Shown: positions 1-11,107 of the stretch, piece by piece
Layout: each line of letters begins with the position of its first letter
How positions within the stretch are numbered: position 1 is the stretch's first letter
NCBI GenBank assembly: GCA_028284925.1
Contig: JANQQT010000294.1
Span: forward strand, 1 to 50,344
Source of the DNA: Phycisphaeraceae bacterium
Lineage (GTDB): Bacteria; Planctomycetota; Phycisphaerae; Phycisphaerales; Zrk34
Reading direction: 5' to 3'
Length of the DNA: 50,344 nt
Made by a program: the position numbers and the translations under genes
Notes under the pieces: generated by a model
What the model was told of the DNA's origin: nothing
Seen by the model: only the letters and a program-made list of their open reading frames with translations
Database searches by the model: none

Positions 1-3000
1 CCGCGTCATTGCCAAGCCGCCGCTCGTGTCGTGCCGCGCGCGCAATCTGGTTGGCGGCATCCTTAACATCCTGACCGACCTGATTCTGCTGATCGGCGGC
101 CTGAGCGAGCGCGTTTGAATCAGGTCTGGCCGCATCGGCGGCCCTCTGGAGCTCGCGAGCGATGTCATCCGCCCTCTGCGCCAACTGGGCAGATCGATTG
201 GCGGCGGCCCGAGCCTGCTGAGAGGCTTGTCGAGCCTGCCCGCTTGCATTTCGAGCCTGATTGGGATCGAGGTTCGCACGCTGTGCTGCCGCCTTCGCGT
301 TCCGATTGGCCTGCTGTGAAGATTGCTTGGCAGCCTGCGACTGCTGATTAGCCGAAGCGGCCTGCTGAGCAGCTTGATTCGCCGCCTCTTGAGCCGCAGC
401 AGCATCCTTCCGAGCATCTTGAGCAGCCTGCCGAGCATTCTCAGCCGCAACTTTGGCTTGCTCGGCGACCGCCCTGTCACGGGCAGCAGCAATGCGAGCC
501 TGTTCATCGCCGGGGTTACCATCGGCAGCTTTTTGGGATGCCGCAGCGTCGGCCTGAGCCTGGACCAACGCCTTGGTAGATTGGGTCGATTTGTCCTGCG
601 CGGCCTGAGCTTTCTGATCCGCGGCAGCAGCATCGTTGGCTTTGGCAATGGCCTGATTATTGGCCTGGTCCGCAACCTTCTGCGCTTCAGCCGCCTTGGC
701 ATCGGCTTGTTGCGCGGATTGCTTTGCGACCGCCGCCTGGGCACTGGCTCGCGCTTTGTCCGCCGTGTTATCTGCAACCTGTTTTGCAGCGGCGGCGGCA
801 TTATTCAATTGTTTAGCTGCATCCTTCAGAGACTTGGCGATCTCTTCGGCCTGAGCAGCCGTCTTTCGAGCAGTCTTGGCGTCATTGGCGACCCGGTTCG
901 CCGTGCTCGCAGCATCGCGCAAATCCTGTTGAGCATTACGCACAGGAGACTGCGCTTCTGGCGCATTGGCCCGCGAAGCATGCTGCTCAGCACGATTCGC
1001 CTGCTGATTCGCAATATTCCCCGCCTCGCGACCAATCTGCCTTAACTGGTTGGCAATGCTTCGCTTCCGGTTCTTCAGATTCTGATCTGCATCTTCCAGT
1101 TTTCCCGCAATTCGGTTCTCAACATCGGCCGCTTTGTTCAACTGGTTCCTCGCCTGCTGAATACCATCCTTGGCAATATTGGACAACTCCTTACGCATAG
1201 CTCGATTCTGATCGAGTTCTTTCTCAAGCGCCGTGAGTAATTCCTTCGGAGACTTCTTGGCAAGATCCGCTAGACGTTTGGCCTTCTCGTACTCAGTGTC
1301 AAGGGCTTTTCCTATACCGAGTTTCTTCTCCATATCGCGCAACGCCTGACGCGAAGCATCGGCATTCTTGCCGCCGTTAAGCTTGTCATAGTGGTCCGCA
1401 ATCTTGTCCAGATTCGCAGCCAACTGCTTCTGATGGTCAGCGGCTAGGTTGAGATTGCTGGCCTGATCATTGGTGTTGTCGGCACGGACGGCATTCCTGA
1501 CAGCATCATCGGCCTTCTTGGATGGTTCGCGGATCATCGCAATCGAGTCATCCGCATCGCGCGCACGTTCACGCCCCTTCTGCGTCAGCACATCCTGCTT
1601 ATTGGCGTCTTGGCGAAGGGCGTCCATAACATCCGCAAGGCGCTTACCCAATCGTTCTTGTGTCCGCTTGATCACTTGGGCGGATTTCCGCGTCTCGTTT
1701 GGATCTCGCTTCTCATCTTTGGCAGCGACCGCCTGATCACGGGATTTCTTTTCGAGTTTTCGTACTTCCTTAGCGATGTCACGCATCATTTGCGGAAGGG
1801 TTGGCGCGATACCTTTGATTGCGATGCGTGCTTTGGCGAGTTCCGGTTCAACGAGTTTAAGAATGGCGTGAAGCTCATTACGAAGGGCGGCCAGATCACC
1901 AGGAAGTGGCTTCGCCTGATCCGTCCGATGACCGCGTCGATCAAACTCCGAACGGAGACGCTGAGTATAAGAATGATGATGGACCGCCCGCAATCGCGTA
2001 TGGGCCTCCCGTGCCAATCCCGCCTGATCAAAGCGTTGGGCGACTGGCGCAAGGCGGCTCGTAATGAAGTGAAACTGTTGCCCGTGTACCGTCAGAGCGG
2101 AAGGTTTGGCAACAGACCACTTCTCCAGATTGATCAGTTCATCATTGGTGTTAATCAGCTCGACCAAAAGGGCCCCTGCTTCCAGTTTGCGATACTCCGT
2201 GGCAAGGTTCGCCACACCGTCAGCGGGTTTGAGCGCATCACCACCGGTTGACAGTTTGAGCATAAACGCGCCGTGAAGGGCGGTAAGTGACCGGGACGCA
2301 AGGCCGGTGTCGGCGGCGAACTGGGCGTTTGAATCAGGTCGGGCTTCCACAATACGAGCACGCGATTTGAGACGTTGGATCGAAGTAGGCCACGTATGAA
2401 GATTCAGGTGATCAAGGCTCTGACGATATCGCGTCTGTTCGATATCGTTGGCATTTTCGATGGTCGTCGCACGACGCGCAACATTCCGGGCCTTGGAAGC
2501 GAGATCCGGTAGAAGAGCATGTGTGGGCTTAACCTGATCGTTCAGGTGCTTACGCCGTTCTCGCGCGTGGCGCCCATGATCACGATAAAGACTCCGTAGT
2601 TCGCGCCGAACACTCTTTGCGGCATGGTTGAGTCGTCTCGCGGCAATGGCAAGACGACCGTCAAGGACACGATCCTCAAGAAGCTTGCCAATCGCCTCGC
2701 GCGGAGCAATTAGTTGTCTGGCAATATGTCGAATGTGGTCGTTGTGGTTTTCGTAATTGACCTGCCCTGATGCCAGAAGTTCCTCTACGAATTTGGTTTG
2801 ATTGACTACAACCGCGTGACGACGGGAAAAACGTTGCCACGCCGACGGGGCGGCATCTTTGTCAACATTGCGGGCGTCATCCATTTGCCGTAGGACGAGC
2901 AGCAAATCGTCGACCGACGCACCAAGAGCGGAGGTGGATACAAACTTGGAAAAGGCATGCCTGACCTGACCAGTCAAGGTTTGTGATGCATGGAAAGCGC

Positions 3001-5377
3001 CAAGTACATCATGAAGGTGCTTTCGTCTCTGTGCAGATTCAGTGGTATCGCGTGCAGCGGCAAGAGCAACGGTGGGTCTGGCCATCCACTCGTTCTGAAT
3101 CTCGGTGGCGGCACGTGTGGCGAGTGCCATATCGTGAGCGTCAACGCCGGCACGTCCCTTCTTGAGAAGGGACTCAACCGTAGCACTAAGGCGACCCGCA
3201 TCATTCTTGACGTTGTTCAAATAGCCTGAAAGGTTTGCAAAATACAGACGCACCTGTGTGGGATCGACGTCATCCCTGACAAGTTCGGCAACGGCGGTCT
3301 CGGCGGATTTTCGGTTTTCCTGAACGGTTTTTTCGAGATCGATGAGTGCGGCAAGAATGGTTCGTTTGGCATCCAATGCGGCATGGCGATTAGTGTCGAA
3401 GCCGCGAGAGGAAATCGCCACGGCAACCTGTCTTGATTCAGCGCGTTGGCCCTTTCGATCGATCGCCACGAGACGGGTGATAACGCGATCACCACCTTTG
3501 AGCTTGAGTTTAAAAAGATCCCAGTTGGTAGATAGTGTAATTTCGCGTTTGGCGGGGTCTTTGACGAGGGGCAGGCCCTGCCAGCCGCCTTGGTTGATCT
3601 TGACCTGCTGTTCGACGCGCGCAAGAGGCATGTCATCGGCCGCTTCAGCCTGCATCCCAACAATCTCATCGGGCGGTAGGTTAAGCGTGTTCTTGGGTTG
3701 AATAAGTCTGACGCTCGGCATCTGGTCGCGCCGGGCAATGAGATCATAACGTCGGTTCTTTCGACTTTCGAACTGGGTTTGTTGGGCAACAAGTGAAAGG
3801 TGATAAGTTCCGGAAGCGATAACGGGAACCTTCGCCGAAAGCGTCTGGGCGTCGGATTGCGTCATCGCCACGCTCAAGGCAGGCGCCTCGCGATCGCCGA
3901 GTCGCAAGGCATCGGCAATCTGAAGAATAACCTTAACGTCGTATGCAAGGAGTGTAGGATGTACCTTTTCAAGCGTCTTATAGATTGAGGTGGGGTCCGC
4001 AATCGCCTTGGCTGGCCCTTCGCGTTTGGCCAGATCAAGAATCGATTGGATCTGTTTTTCGGTTGGCCGAAGCTCCAGGCCTTTGGCAAATCGGATGACC
4101 GCATCGCTTGAATAAGCAAGTGGAGAAATGACTTTCAGACCGCGTGCGACGGAGACTGTAGAACGAATTTCACGAACGATCTGGGCTAGATTACGCTCAG
4201 CACGAAATGCCTTAAGCACCTTCAGTTGCCTCTCGCTAATCCTGGACGACTTGCTTCGCGCGATTTCAATGATGGTCCGGACATACTCCGCGGGCATCGC
4301 GGAATCTTGAGAAGCCAGAAACCGGACGACGGAATCAGAACGACTTCGGGCCGACACATCGAGGATCAGGTTTCCCGATTGAACCGGTTGATCCGTCTTG
4401 ATTACAAGTTGAACCGTCGTCTGCTCGACCGCTTCGAGGTTACCCTCATCGCTGGTGACGGTTCGAGCATCCAGGCGGGTATAGGCTGGGTAGTTGTAGG
4501 TAATCTCAAACTCTTTGGCCGAAGGTCTTGCGCGAGCAAGTAGCGGATACCGCGCGGTGACGGCATCACCCGCCTTGATACGGTATTCGACATCACCTTC
4601 GATAGGCACGTCAGTTGAAAAGGACCGCGAACCGGATTTGGTAAGCGGGACACGTTTGCTTCCTTCCTTTTCGCTATGGATTTCAACATAGGCCTTTTCG
4701 ACACCTTCCTGGGAAACTTCGATGTCAAAATGGACCAATTCGCCGAGCGGCGTGTAGACGGTATCGCGTGAAGGACTGTTGATAATAACATCGACGCTGG
4801 ACACTCTTGCCAGATTCGCGCCCGGGAGCATGGCTCGCGTAAGCAATTGTTGGAAGGGAAGACCGGGAATGGCGACCAGGATGATGCAAAGAGCCAGAAT
4901 ACCCGCCGTTCCCCGCAGCCACCAGATCAGCAGCCGCCAGGGAAGCGCAGCCTCAACATTCATATCCTTCATCCGTTCGGCAACATCCCGTTGAAGGAGC
5001 GACCGGAAGATTTCCGAATCATACCGGGCATCCGATCCATCCACCGCCAACTCCACTGCCGAAAGCAGGTCCTCCCTCAACCCGGGCTGAACCTTCTCAA
5101 TGAGGCGGGCTAGCTCAGTCTCACTGGGGATATGCGCGATCAACCGCACACAGGTGTACCAGACGACGGCCACAACGGTCGCGTAGCCGATACCACTAAG
5201 GATCCAGCGCACTTGGTCGGGAAGTACAATCAGAAAGTCGGCAAGCGCGATAGCCGTCATGACGACGAGCCAACTGACCACAAGCGCGCAGATACCTCTG
5301 AGTACGATCAGCCGTTTGCGTCGGGCACTGAATGCATTTAGCTTGCTAACGGTGTCTGGATGTAACTCGACATTCAT
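1..5377 (-). CDS. Giant DUF4175-like membrane protein with Ala/Gln-rich coiled coil, operon 1 (3' end missing)
   Basis: This frame stays open from an ATG at 5377 to the left edge, at least 1,792 codons, and has no stop in the window. A Shine-Dalgarno AGGAG lies 7 nt before the ATG, and the gene starts 10 nt after the preceding stop, so it is the last visible gene of operon 1. The N-terminus has a basic segment and two hydrophobic helices (about residues 24-75), and a third hydrophobic helix lies near 130-160. A beta-rich region and long charged helices follow. The last roughly 600 visible residues are an extreme Ala/Gln/Asn/Lys/Asp coiled coil. The N-terminal layout matches the 1,227-residue protein at 34966-38649, so the two are paralogues. 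Known family: planctomycete DUF4175-like proteins beside MoxR/vWA clusters, of unknown biochemical role. I infer a membrane-anchored protein with a large periplasmic rod. The true length is unknown. Confidence 0.85.
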   Translation of the reverse strand, partial: MNVELHPDTVSKLNAFSARRKRLIVLRGICALVVSWLVVMTAIALADFLIVLPDQVRWILSGIGYATVVAVVWYTCVRLIAHIPSETELARLIEKVQPGLREDLLSAVELAVDGSDARYDSEIFRSLLQRDVAERMKDMNVEAALPWRLLIWWLRGTAGILALCIILVAIPGLPFQQLLTRAMLPGANLARVSSVDVIINSPSRDTVYTPLGELVHFDIEVSQEGVEKAYVEIHSEKEGSKRVPLTKSGSRSFSTDVPIEGDVEYRIKAGDAVTARYPLLARARPSAKEFEITYNYPAYTRLDARTVTSDEGNLEAVEQTTVQLVIKTDQPVQSGNLILDVSARSRSDSVVRFLASQDSAMPAEYVRTIIEIARSKSSRISERQLKVLKAFRAERNLAQIVREIRSTVSVARGLKVISPLAYSSDAVIRFAKGLELRPTEKQIQSILDLAKREGPAKAIADPTSIYKTLEKVHPTLLAYDVKVILQIADALRLGDREAPALSVAMTQSDAQTLSAKVPVIASGTYHLSLVAQQTQFESRKNRRYDLIARRDQMPSVRLIQPKNTLNLPPDEIVGMQAEAADDMPLARVEQQVKINQGGWQGLPLVKDPAKREITLSTNWDLFKLKLKGGDRVITRLVAIDRKGQRAESRQVAVAISSRGFDTNRHAALDAKRTILAALIDLEKTVQENRKSAETAVAELVRDDVDPTQVRLYFANLSGYLNNVKNDAGRLSATVESLLKKGRAGVDAHDMALATRAATEIQNEWMARPTVALAAARDTTESAQRRKHLHDVLGAFHASQTLTGQVRHAFSKFVSTSALGASVDDLLLVLRQMDDARNVDKDAAPSAWQRFSRRHAVVVNQTKFVEELLASGQVNYENHNDHIRHIARQLIAPREAIGKLLEDRVLDGRLAIAARRLNHAAKSVRRELRSLYRDHGRHARERRKHLNDQVKPTHALLPDLASKARNVARRATTIENANDIEQTRYRQSLDHLNLHTWPTSIQRLKSRARIVEARPDSNAQFAADTGLASRSLTALHGAFMLKLSTGGDALKPADGVANLATEYRKLEAGALLVELINTNDELINLEKWSVAKPSALTVHGQQFHFITSRLAPVAQRFDQAGLAREAHTRLRAVHHHSYTQRLRSEFDRRGHRTDQAKPLPGDLAALRNELHAILKLVEPELAKARIAIKGIAPTLPQMMRDIAKEVRKLEKKSRDQAVAAKDEKRDPNETRKSAQVIKRTQERLGKRLADVMDALRQDANKQDVLTQKGRERARDADDSIAMIREPSKKADDAVRNAVRADNTNDQASNLNLAADHQKQLAANLDKIADHYDKLNGGKNADASRQALRDMEKKLGIGKALDTEYEKAKRLADLAKKSPKELLTALEKELDQNRAMRKELSNIAKDGIQQARNQLNKAADVENRIAGKLEDADQNLKNRKRSIANQLRQIGREAGNIANQQANRAEQHASRANAPEAQSPVRNAQQDLRDAASTANRVANDAKTARKTAAQAEEIAKSLKDAAKQLNNAAAAAKQVADNTADKARASAQAAVAKQSAQQADAKAAEAQKVADQANNQAIAKANDAAAADQKAQAAQDKSTQSTKALVQAQADAAASQKAADGNPGDEQARIAAARDRAVAEQAKVAAENARQAAQDARKDAAAAQEAANQAAQQAASANQQSQAAKQSSQQANRNAKAAAQRANLDPNQARNASGQARQASQQARAAANRSAQLAQRADDIARELQRAADAARPDSNALAQAADQQNQVGQDVKDAANQIARAARHERRLGNDA

Positions 5378-5387
5378 GGTGCCGCTC

Positions 5388-8300
5388 CTATAACATGCCC
5401 GCTCGTTTGCGTAACAGCCACTCAATTGTCAACAGAATGATAACCGGAACAAACCACCAGTAACTCTGCCAAAGCAAAGTTTCGGCTTCAATAATCCGAC
5501 CGCGGGACAGCGGCCTGAGAATATCGGCAAGCTGGCCCGCCTGTTCCTCTCTTAAGTATTGCCCGCCCGAGGTCGTTGCCATATTCCTCAAAAGCGCCTC
5601 GTTACAATCCAGTCGCGCCATCTCACCGGCGGAAGCGGCAATCACCGAAAACTGGGTCACGGCCTTCATTTCGTCTTCATCCAAACCGGTTACACCCACG
5701 GAAACTTCATAATCGCCTTCGGGAAGTTCCGGACTCTGACCAAAGTAAAGTCCACCGGAGCCTTCGGCAGACTGCAACTCCACCATTGAAGGTTCTGTGT
5801 CTGTGCCCTTCTTCCTGATTAACGCATGAACCGTGGCGTCTTCCAGCGGGTCTCCATCAGCATCCCGAACGCGAACACGAATTTGGGCACGTTTGCCTTG
5901 CATATACGTCGGCTTGCCCGCATCCAAAGACACATATTTATCCGACGCCGAAAAGGGGTCTTCCTTGATCCACGCCGCAACCTGCCCCCAATATCTCGCG
6001 TGATAACGGTCAGCAACCTCGTATCGCCAACGCCATGATTCATCGTGACCGGAAAAAAGAACTTTGCCCGCACCGAAACTGCGATAAACCAGTACAGGAA
6101 CTCGCTGATCATCGACAATCGCTTCGAGAAAAACCTGCGACCCGGGCAATTGGCGGACGGGTGACACCCGTCTTGGCGTAGGCAGTGCATGCCATAATCT
6201 CAAATTGGCGTTTTCCGCCCCGGCAAGAAACTGAAACTCACTTCTTTCCTGACCTGCGGACGTTAATTGAAGACGTTGCGGAAGGCTCGTATCAACATCG
6301 TCCAACCATTCAACAGGCAACATGGAAGCAAGTGGCGTGTCGTGATAATGACGCAAGTGACGACGACGACCATCAAGAAAGATGATGCCGCCTCCACGCT
6401 TGCCGACAAAGTCCTCCATCCAGTTCAGTTCTTCATCACGAAGAATGCCGCGAGCAACTTCCCCAAAGATGATCAGGTCATACTGAAACAGCCCCTTCTT
6501 ATCCACCGGAAATCGGTCGGCCCCGGACCCGCGACGAAGTGCCTGGCTATCGGAAGCAGGACCGGCAAACACCGTATCCACCTTCCAACGACGATCACGG
6601 TCCAGAAGATTTCGGATATAGCGACTCTCCCACCTCGGACGCCCGTCAACCAGAAGAACCCGGTAAGTGCGTCGATCTGCCCTGAAGTCCAGCCGCGTTT
6701 CGTTGTTATCCTTTCGCATCTCACCGTCGAGCGGAACAACCTTGACGCGCATGGATAACGGGAGACTGTTAATGGTGACCTCACTATGGGCGCGCGCCAT
6801 ATATTGTTCGAGGATTTTCTTTACAGAAAAATCGAATTTGACACGTCGATCCACATTCAGGTTCTGCGTAATCAGGTTCTTCTCCCATACAACCTTGTCA
6901 CCATCCTCAATACGAACGGTAAACGCCTTCCCCGCGGGCATGTGATCCTTCAACAAGATCGTCCCTCGCATTCGATCCTCATGAAAGACAGATTCCGGCG
7001 AATCCACCACGCCAATAACCGCAAGATCATGTGGCGGATGGTTGGCGCCAAAACCAACACTGATGATCGGTATCTGCCCCTGATGAAGCAGCCGCGCGAC
7101 ACGATCCGTAGAGATTCTCGAGTGATTGTCATGACCATCTGACATCAACACGATCGCGGTCCGTTGACGTTCCGGCCCATTGGCAGTCCTGATGACATCG
7201 GAGTTCTCCGCAACGCGATCGGACAGACCGGTAGAAAGATCCGTAAAAGCAGCCGCGGGAATCGACCCGATTGAATCAGGCAGATTGGCTTCCCCCGTAC
7301 CGGACCAGATACGCTCCGTACCCAAGCCGTTAAGCGTAACAAGTTGAATCTCATGGGTTTCGGCAAGCTGGGCAACCAGGCCGTTGTCCTCTGCCGTCAG
7401 TAGACGTTCAACCCGATCCCATCGGTTTCTTGAATCAAAATCAGCTATCGCCTGCCTGATGGCCTTGGATTGACGCGCCGCCAATTGGAGCCCGTAGCCC
7501 TCAAACGCATATCGCGAAAAACGCTCATATCGGCCAATCCGCCTACCCAGTTCCGCAAGACGTCGTCGCGTATCATCCAATCCGTTCTGAACGCGTGCAC
7601 TGAGAACAACAATCTCATTGGATTGGTCAACGACCTCTTTTCTGAATCCTTTCACCATGTCGGTAAATGAGGAAGCGGGATTAGACTGGGTCGCCAACGG
7701 GGCCGAGAGATAAATCCCCGGTATCGGGCGTTCAGCCCTCCCATCAGGTCGCCGCCATCCGACAGACAAATGGTCCTCTCCGCTACCCTCGACATGGATC
7801 GCTTCAATGTAGTAAGACTGCCCCGCAACAAGATCGATCGTCACAGATCGTCCGCTCGGGACCCACTGCCCGCGTGGAACATACGTATCAATACGGGCAA
7901 TCTGCTTACGGGATTGCCGAGATGGGTCCGTAGAAAGAAACAAACGACTGGCGTCATCTGATGACAACTCGAATACATACCTCCCCGTAATCGGAGGCGT
8001 AATGAACCCGCTAAGTCGTTGCCCATACCGGTCACCTGCGTTCGGAGGCGTATCAAAGGACGTCCGGTACCCCCGGCGCGTGGGCAACCTTCCATAAGGC
8101 TGGTCCCGGACAAGGGCGGAAATATTCTGATCATCGACATTCGCCCAAACCTCATGGAGAAGCGCGCCATTACGACGATCCGTGGCCGGAACAATCGCAG
8201 GATCGACCTTGGATAATTGCTCATGGGCCTGCTTCAACTTTTTATATATCTCACCTGCAACTTTGGAAAGTTCCTGCCTGTTCGGCATTTCGTCTCGCCC

Positions 8301-8732
8301 GTCCAGATTCTCAATCTCCACCCTGGCAAGCGCCATCAATTCCGCCGCCTCAAACAGTGTCGTATCAACCGTATCCTTCGGCAGGATACCCTGCTGCTGA
8401 GCCACCAAAAGCTTGCGCACCACAGGCATGCTCGGATCATCCAACGACATCGACTCAGACCCGTCCACAAACACAAATACGCGCCCAAGCTGTCCCTCGA
8501 TATGACGGTGCTTCAGGACCGGCCCGGTCAGAATCATCAGAATCAGAAAGATCGCGCCCGCACGCAATGCCGGCATGAAATACTTGCGTGCCCCTCTCGT
8601 CTGCCCTAACTCACGCAGGTAATAACGAAACGCCAGGCCTGCCCCCGCGACCGCCAGAACAATCCCCACCCACAATGGCAGCTCGCCAATGAATCGCAAT
8701 TTCGTTTCAGCAAGACTCTGAACACTGGCCAT
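5388..8732 (-). CDS. Membrane vWA protein with inserted PA14 domain and amidotransferase-like domain, operon 1
   Basis: This is a 1,114-residue membrane protein. The start is the ATG at 8732, which shares one base with the upstream stop (TAATG) and has a strong GAGGAGGA Shine-Dalgarno. A longer in-frame start at 8816 would overlap the upstream gene and lacks this support. Two N-terminal membrane helices (about 18-37 and 55-72) are followed by the vWA metal site D90-G-S-E-S94. About 100 residues later comes a PA14-like domain (about 190-345), then a helical stretch, and only then the rest of the vWA fold (SDGHDNH near 531-537). A class I glutamine-amidotransferase-like fold follows (VLLVDGRPRWESRY onward), with no catalytic Cys that I can recognise. 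A C-terminal membrane helix ends in a basic tail. The paralogue at 25129-27789 lacks PA14. The inferred role is ligand or matrix binding within a MoxR-linked envelope complex. Confidence 0.85.
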   Translation of the reverse strand: MASVQSLAETKLRFIGELPLWVGIVLAVAGAGLAFRYYLRELGQTRGARKYFMPALRAGAIFLILMILTGPVLKHRHIEGQLGRVFVFVDGSESMSLDDPSMPVVRKLLVAQQQGILPKDTVDTTLFEAAELMALARVEIENLDGRDEMPNRQELSKVAGEIYKKLKQAHEQLSKVDPAIVPATDRRNGALLHEVWANVDDQNISALVRDQPYGRLPTRRGYRTSFDTPPNAGDRYGQRLSGFITPPITGRYVFELSSDDASRLFLSTDPSRQSRKQIARIDTYVPRGQWVPSGRSVTIDLVAGQSYYIEAIHVEGSGEDHLSVGWRRPDGRAERPIPGIYLSAPLATQSNPASSFTDMVKGFRKEVVDQSNEIVVLSARVQNGLDDTRRRLAELGRRIGRYERFSRYAFEGYGLQLAARQSKAIRQAIADFDSRNRWDRVERLLTAEDNGLVAQLAETHEIQLVTLNGLGTERIWSGTGEANLPDSIGSIPAAAFTDLSTGLSDRVAENSDVIRTANGPERQRTAIVLMSDGHDNHSRISTDRVARLLHQGQIPIISVGFGANHPPHDLAVIGVVDSPESVFHEDRMRGTILLKDHMPAGKAFTVRIEDGDKVVWEKNLITQNLNVDRRVKFDFSVKKILEQYMARAHSEVTINSLPLSMRVKVVPLDGEMRKDNNETRLDFRADRRTYRVLLVDGRPRWESRYIRNLLDRDRRWKVDTVFAGPASDSQALRRGSGADRFPVDKKGLFQYDLIIFGEVARGILRDEELNWMEDFVGKRGGGIIFLDGRRRHLRHYHDTPLASMLPVEWLDDVDTSLPQRLQLTSAGQERSEFQFLAGAENANLRLWHALPTPRRVSPVRQLPGSQVFLEAIVDDQRVPVLVYRSFGAGKVLFSGHDESWRWRYEVADRYHARYWGQVAAWIKEDPFSASDKYVSLDAGKPTYMQGKRAQIRVRVRDADGDPLEDATVHALIRKKGTDTEPSMVELQSAEGSGGLYFGQSPELPEGDYEVSVGVTGLDEDEMKAVTQFSVIAASAGEMARLDCNEALLRNMATTSGGQYLREEQAGQLADILRPLSRGRIIEAETLLWQSYWWFVPVIILLTIEWLLRKRAGML

Positions 8733-11107
8733 TACGAAATCCTCCTCGTAAACCAGTGCTGCAAAAACATCTCCGCAAACAGGAACGTCAACACCGCAAT
8801 CATCAGCCACTTCCAAATTTCCCGACCATGACGCCGTTGCGCATCTACCTCTCGGTACTCGGCAAGGGAACGCACTACCCGAGCATCCAGCTTCTCCGCA
8901 ACCTTTTCAATTTCATCATCCGTAAGCTGATCAAGCCTTGACTCACGACGCGAAGTGGTCACCACAAAGTGCCGCGTTACACCATCCGGCGTCACCAACC
9001 GATACTCCCCCGGACGTTTGGTCTCATGAAACTGCACAACGGCAAATGCACCGCTCGCAGTGGCCTGCACCCGATGCTCCTCACCTTCTGGATCAAAGAC
9101 CGCAAGAGACTGGCCAACCCACTTCGCAGGAAGAACCGCCTGAATCTTCTGGTTGATCGTCACATTGCGCGGCGAATTAATTTGCGTCGCAAGATGAATC
9201 GCCAACTCCTGCATCAACGGCGCATAACCATTCTGCGTCGGCAGGTTCGACCAGTCGGCATCGCAAGCCGTAGCCACTTGAATAACCAGCCCCTTGCCAA
9301 CACGCTTCTCCACAATCAGAGGATCCCCGTTCTCCATACGAGTCAAAACAGAAACTTGCAATCCCTCTCCCGCATCCTCACCTTGGGGTGGCAGCAGTCG
9401 ATACCACATCCAGAATTCCGTCAGATCAATACGACCATTCCGGTGGGCCTCATCGTTGAATACCTGCAAAGCATCATGATCAAAGCGTTGCCTGACAATA
9501 CGAGCGGGATGCGCACGTTTTTCCACCGACCCCGCCAGTGATTCAATCGGCAAAGGCAACAACTCATTCTCATCGCTCCCCAGGATCTCATTGTACCACT
9601 TGATATCCAGATTACTTCCCGCAAAAAGAATCAGCCCGCCACCGTTTCGGACAAAGGACTTAACCAGAGCAACCTGCCCGCCGGTAAGTTTCTTAACATT
9701 GGCAAGTGCAAGAACACGCTTCCCTTTGAGTGCCTCAGCGTCCAACGCAACAGTCTCAATCGATGTCGCCCGGAGCAAATCCGTCAGCTTATTCCCTTCA
9801 CCGCCAAGGTGACTTTCCCAAAGATGTGGCGACAGCGCGACTTCCAGAAAATCCGTCTCACCCTTAAGAGGCTGATCACTCGGATCCCCGTTAACAAGCA
9901 ATACATCGATATGCTCCAACACGTCAATCGCATACTGGAACGAGTTATCCGCCTCCAAATCCTGCGTATCCAGCCGCACCTCCACGATATGCGATCCCGC
10001 CGTCTTGAAGGTATGCGAAAAAAGAACCTGAACGCGATCGTTGGCAAAAACACGCGTCGTCTTACTCCTCTTATGCTGCTTGTCAACCAGGAATTCGACA
10101 TACAACGCCTCATGCGTCTTAGAACCGTGGTTGACAAGATCCGCGCGAATGGTGACCTCCTGTCCAACACCAACAACACGCGGCTCAATCACCAGGTTCT
10201 CAACGGCAATATTGTTGGGATTGGTCTTTCCGGTATGGACAAGCGTCACCGAATGAGGTCTGGACTCACTCCCGTTGGCCAGACGTTTCATGTTGCTCAA
10301 CGCGCTTTCGGAGACATCCTGCCAGTTCGCTCTTTGAAAATCCGTTACGAGAATCAGATCACGCTTGACATTGCTCATCTCGACAAGCGTCCCAGCTCCC
10401 GTTTCGATGGCGTCCACCGTGTCCACCGAGCCAAAACCCGGTGTAAGGCCGGCAATACGTTCAACAAGCGTCTTTCGGTTGGATGAAGGCGCATCCGTCA
10501 TGCTCTCCGCCCCATCGCCCATCATGATCACCGAGATGTCCGACCCCCGTTTAAGATCGTTGATGATCTGTGACGTGATGCCCTTCGCTTTTTCAAAGTT
10601 GGTGCTTCCATCCTGGGCCGCATCCATCGAATAACTGTTGTCCAGAAGAATAACCGTGGAAGAGCGAACATCTCCCGATGGAGCGCGAGCCGTAATATCA
10701 TCGGGCAAAAGACTGAACAGCCCCAACATCGAGCACAGCAGATAAACCACACATACGCCGCAAAGGCATGCCAGGACCGTACGCGCCACCCCCTTCATCA
10801 ACCACGCACATGCAAACAACACCAACGCAATCAACGGGAAAAGCATCCAATCGATCAGCGTTCGCCAGTTGTTGACCACAGGCCGTGCAAGACACAGCGC
10901 AAGAATGGCGGGGATCAAACACCGAATGATCAGGAGGATCAACTGCTCCAGTTGGATACGCTTCTTGTTGATGCGGATGACGGTTTCCAAAAGGTGCATC
11001 GCGCCCCAATTGACAACACGAAACTTGCGTCGATTGAATAGATGGATGATCAGCGGAATGGAAAACGCCGCCGCGCCCGCCAGCAGGATGGGGTTCCAGA
11101 ACGTCAA
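8732..11107 (-). CDS. BatA-like membrane protein with vWA domain, operon 1
   Basis: This 791-residue protein begins with the BatA/aerotolerance N-terminal motif: a hydrophobic helix with [11 protein letters not shown], then a basic stretch, then [13 protein letters not shown] and a second helix. Extra hydrophobic segments at about 85-135 are absent from the paralogue at 22821-25121. The vWA metal site is intact (D156-N-S-Y-S160), with a later LVTDF strand. A CARDB-like beta domain and an amidotransferase-like region follow, and a membrane helix lies close to the C-terminus. The start codon is TTG at 11107: its TTGA overlaps the upstream TGA stop, and AGGAGG lies about 9 nt before it. The 3' end overlaps the next ATG by one base. 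The role by family is a periplasmic or membrane vWA partner of MoxR and DUF58. The substrate is unknown. Confidence 0.85.
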   Translation of the reverse strand: MTFWNPILLAGAAAFSIPLIIHLFNRRKFRVVNWGAMHLLETVIRINKKRIQLEQLILLIIRCLIPAILALCLARPVVNNWRTLIDWMLFPLIALVLFACAWLMKGVARTVLACLCGVCVVYLLCSMLGLFSLLPDDITARAPSGDVRSSTVILLDNSYSMDAAQDGSTNFEKAKGITSQIINDLKRGSDISVIMMGDGAESMTDAPSSNRKTLVERIAGLTPGFGSVDTVDAIETGAGTLVEMSNVKRDLILVTDFQRANWQDVSESALSNMKRLANGSESRPHSVTLVHTGKTNPNNIAVENLVIEPRVVGVGQEVTIRADLVNHGSKTHEALYVEFLVDKQHKRSKTTRVFANDRVQVLFSHTFKTAGSHIVEVRLDTQDLEADNSFQYAIDVLEHIDVLLVNGDPSDQPLKGETDFLEVALSPHLWESHLGGEGNKLTDLLRATSIETVALDAEALKGKRVLALANVKKLTGGQVALVKSFVRNGGGLILFAGSNLDIKWYNEILGSDENELLPLPIESLAGSVEKRAHPARIVRQRFDHDALQVFNDEAHRNGRIDLTEFWMWYRLLPPQGEDAGEGLQVSVLTRMENGDPLIVEKRVGKGLVIQVATACDADWSNLPTQNGYAPLMQELAIHLATQINSPRNVTINQKIQAVLPAKWVGQSLAVFDPEGEEHRVQATASGAFAVVQFHETKRPGEYRLVTPDGVTRHFVVTTSRRESRLDQLTDDEIEKVAEKLDARVVRSLAEYREVDAQRRHGREIWKWLMIAVLTFLFAEMFLQHWFTRRIS

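Noticed and set aside
323..2251. Plus-strand frames of 240 and 213 codons in the first 2.3 kb
   Set aside because: They are Leu/Ser/Arg-rich shadows of the Ala/Gln-rich coiled coil encoded on the minus strand.
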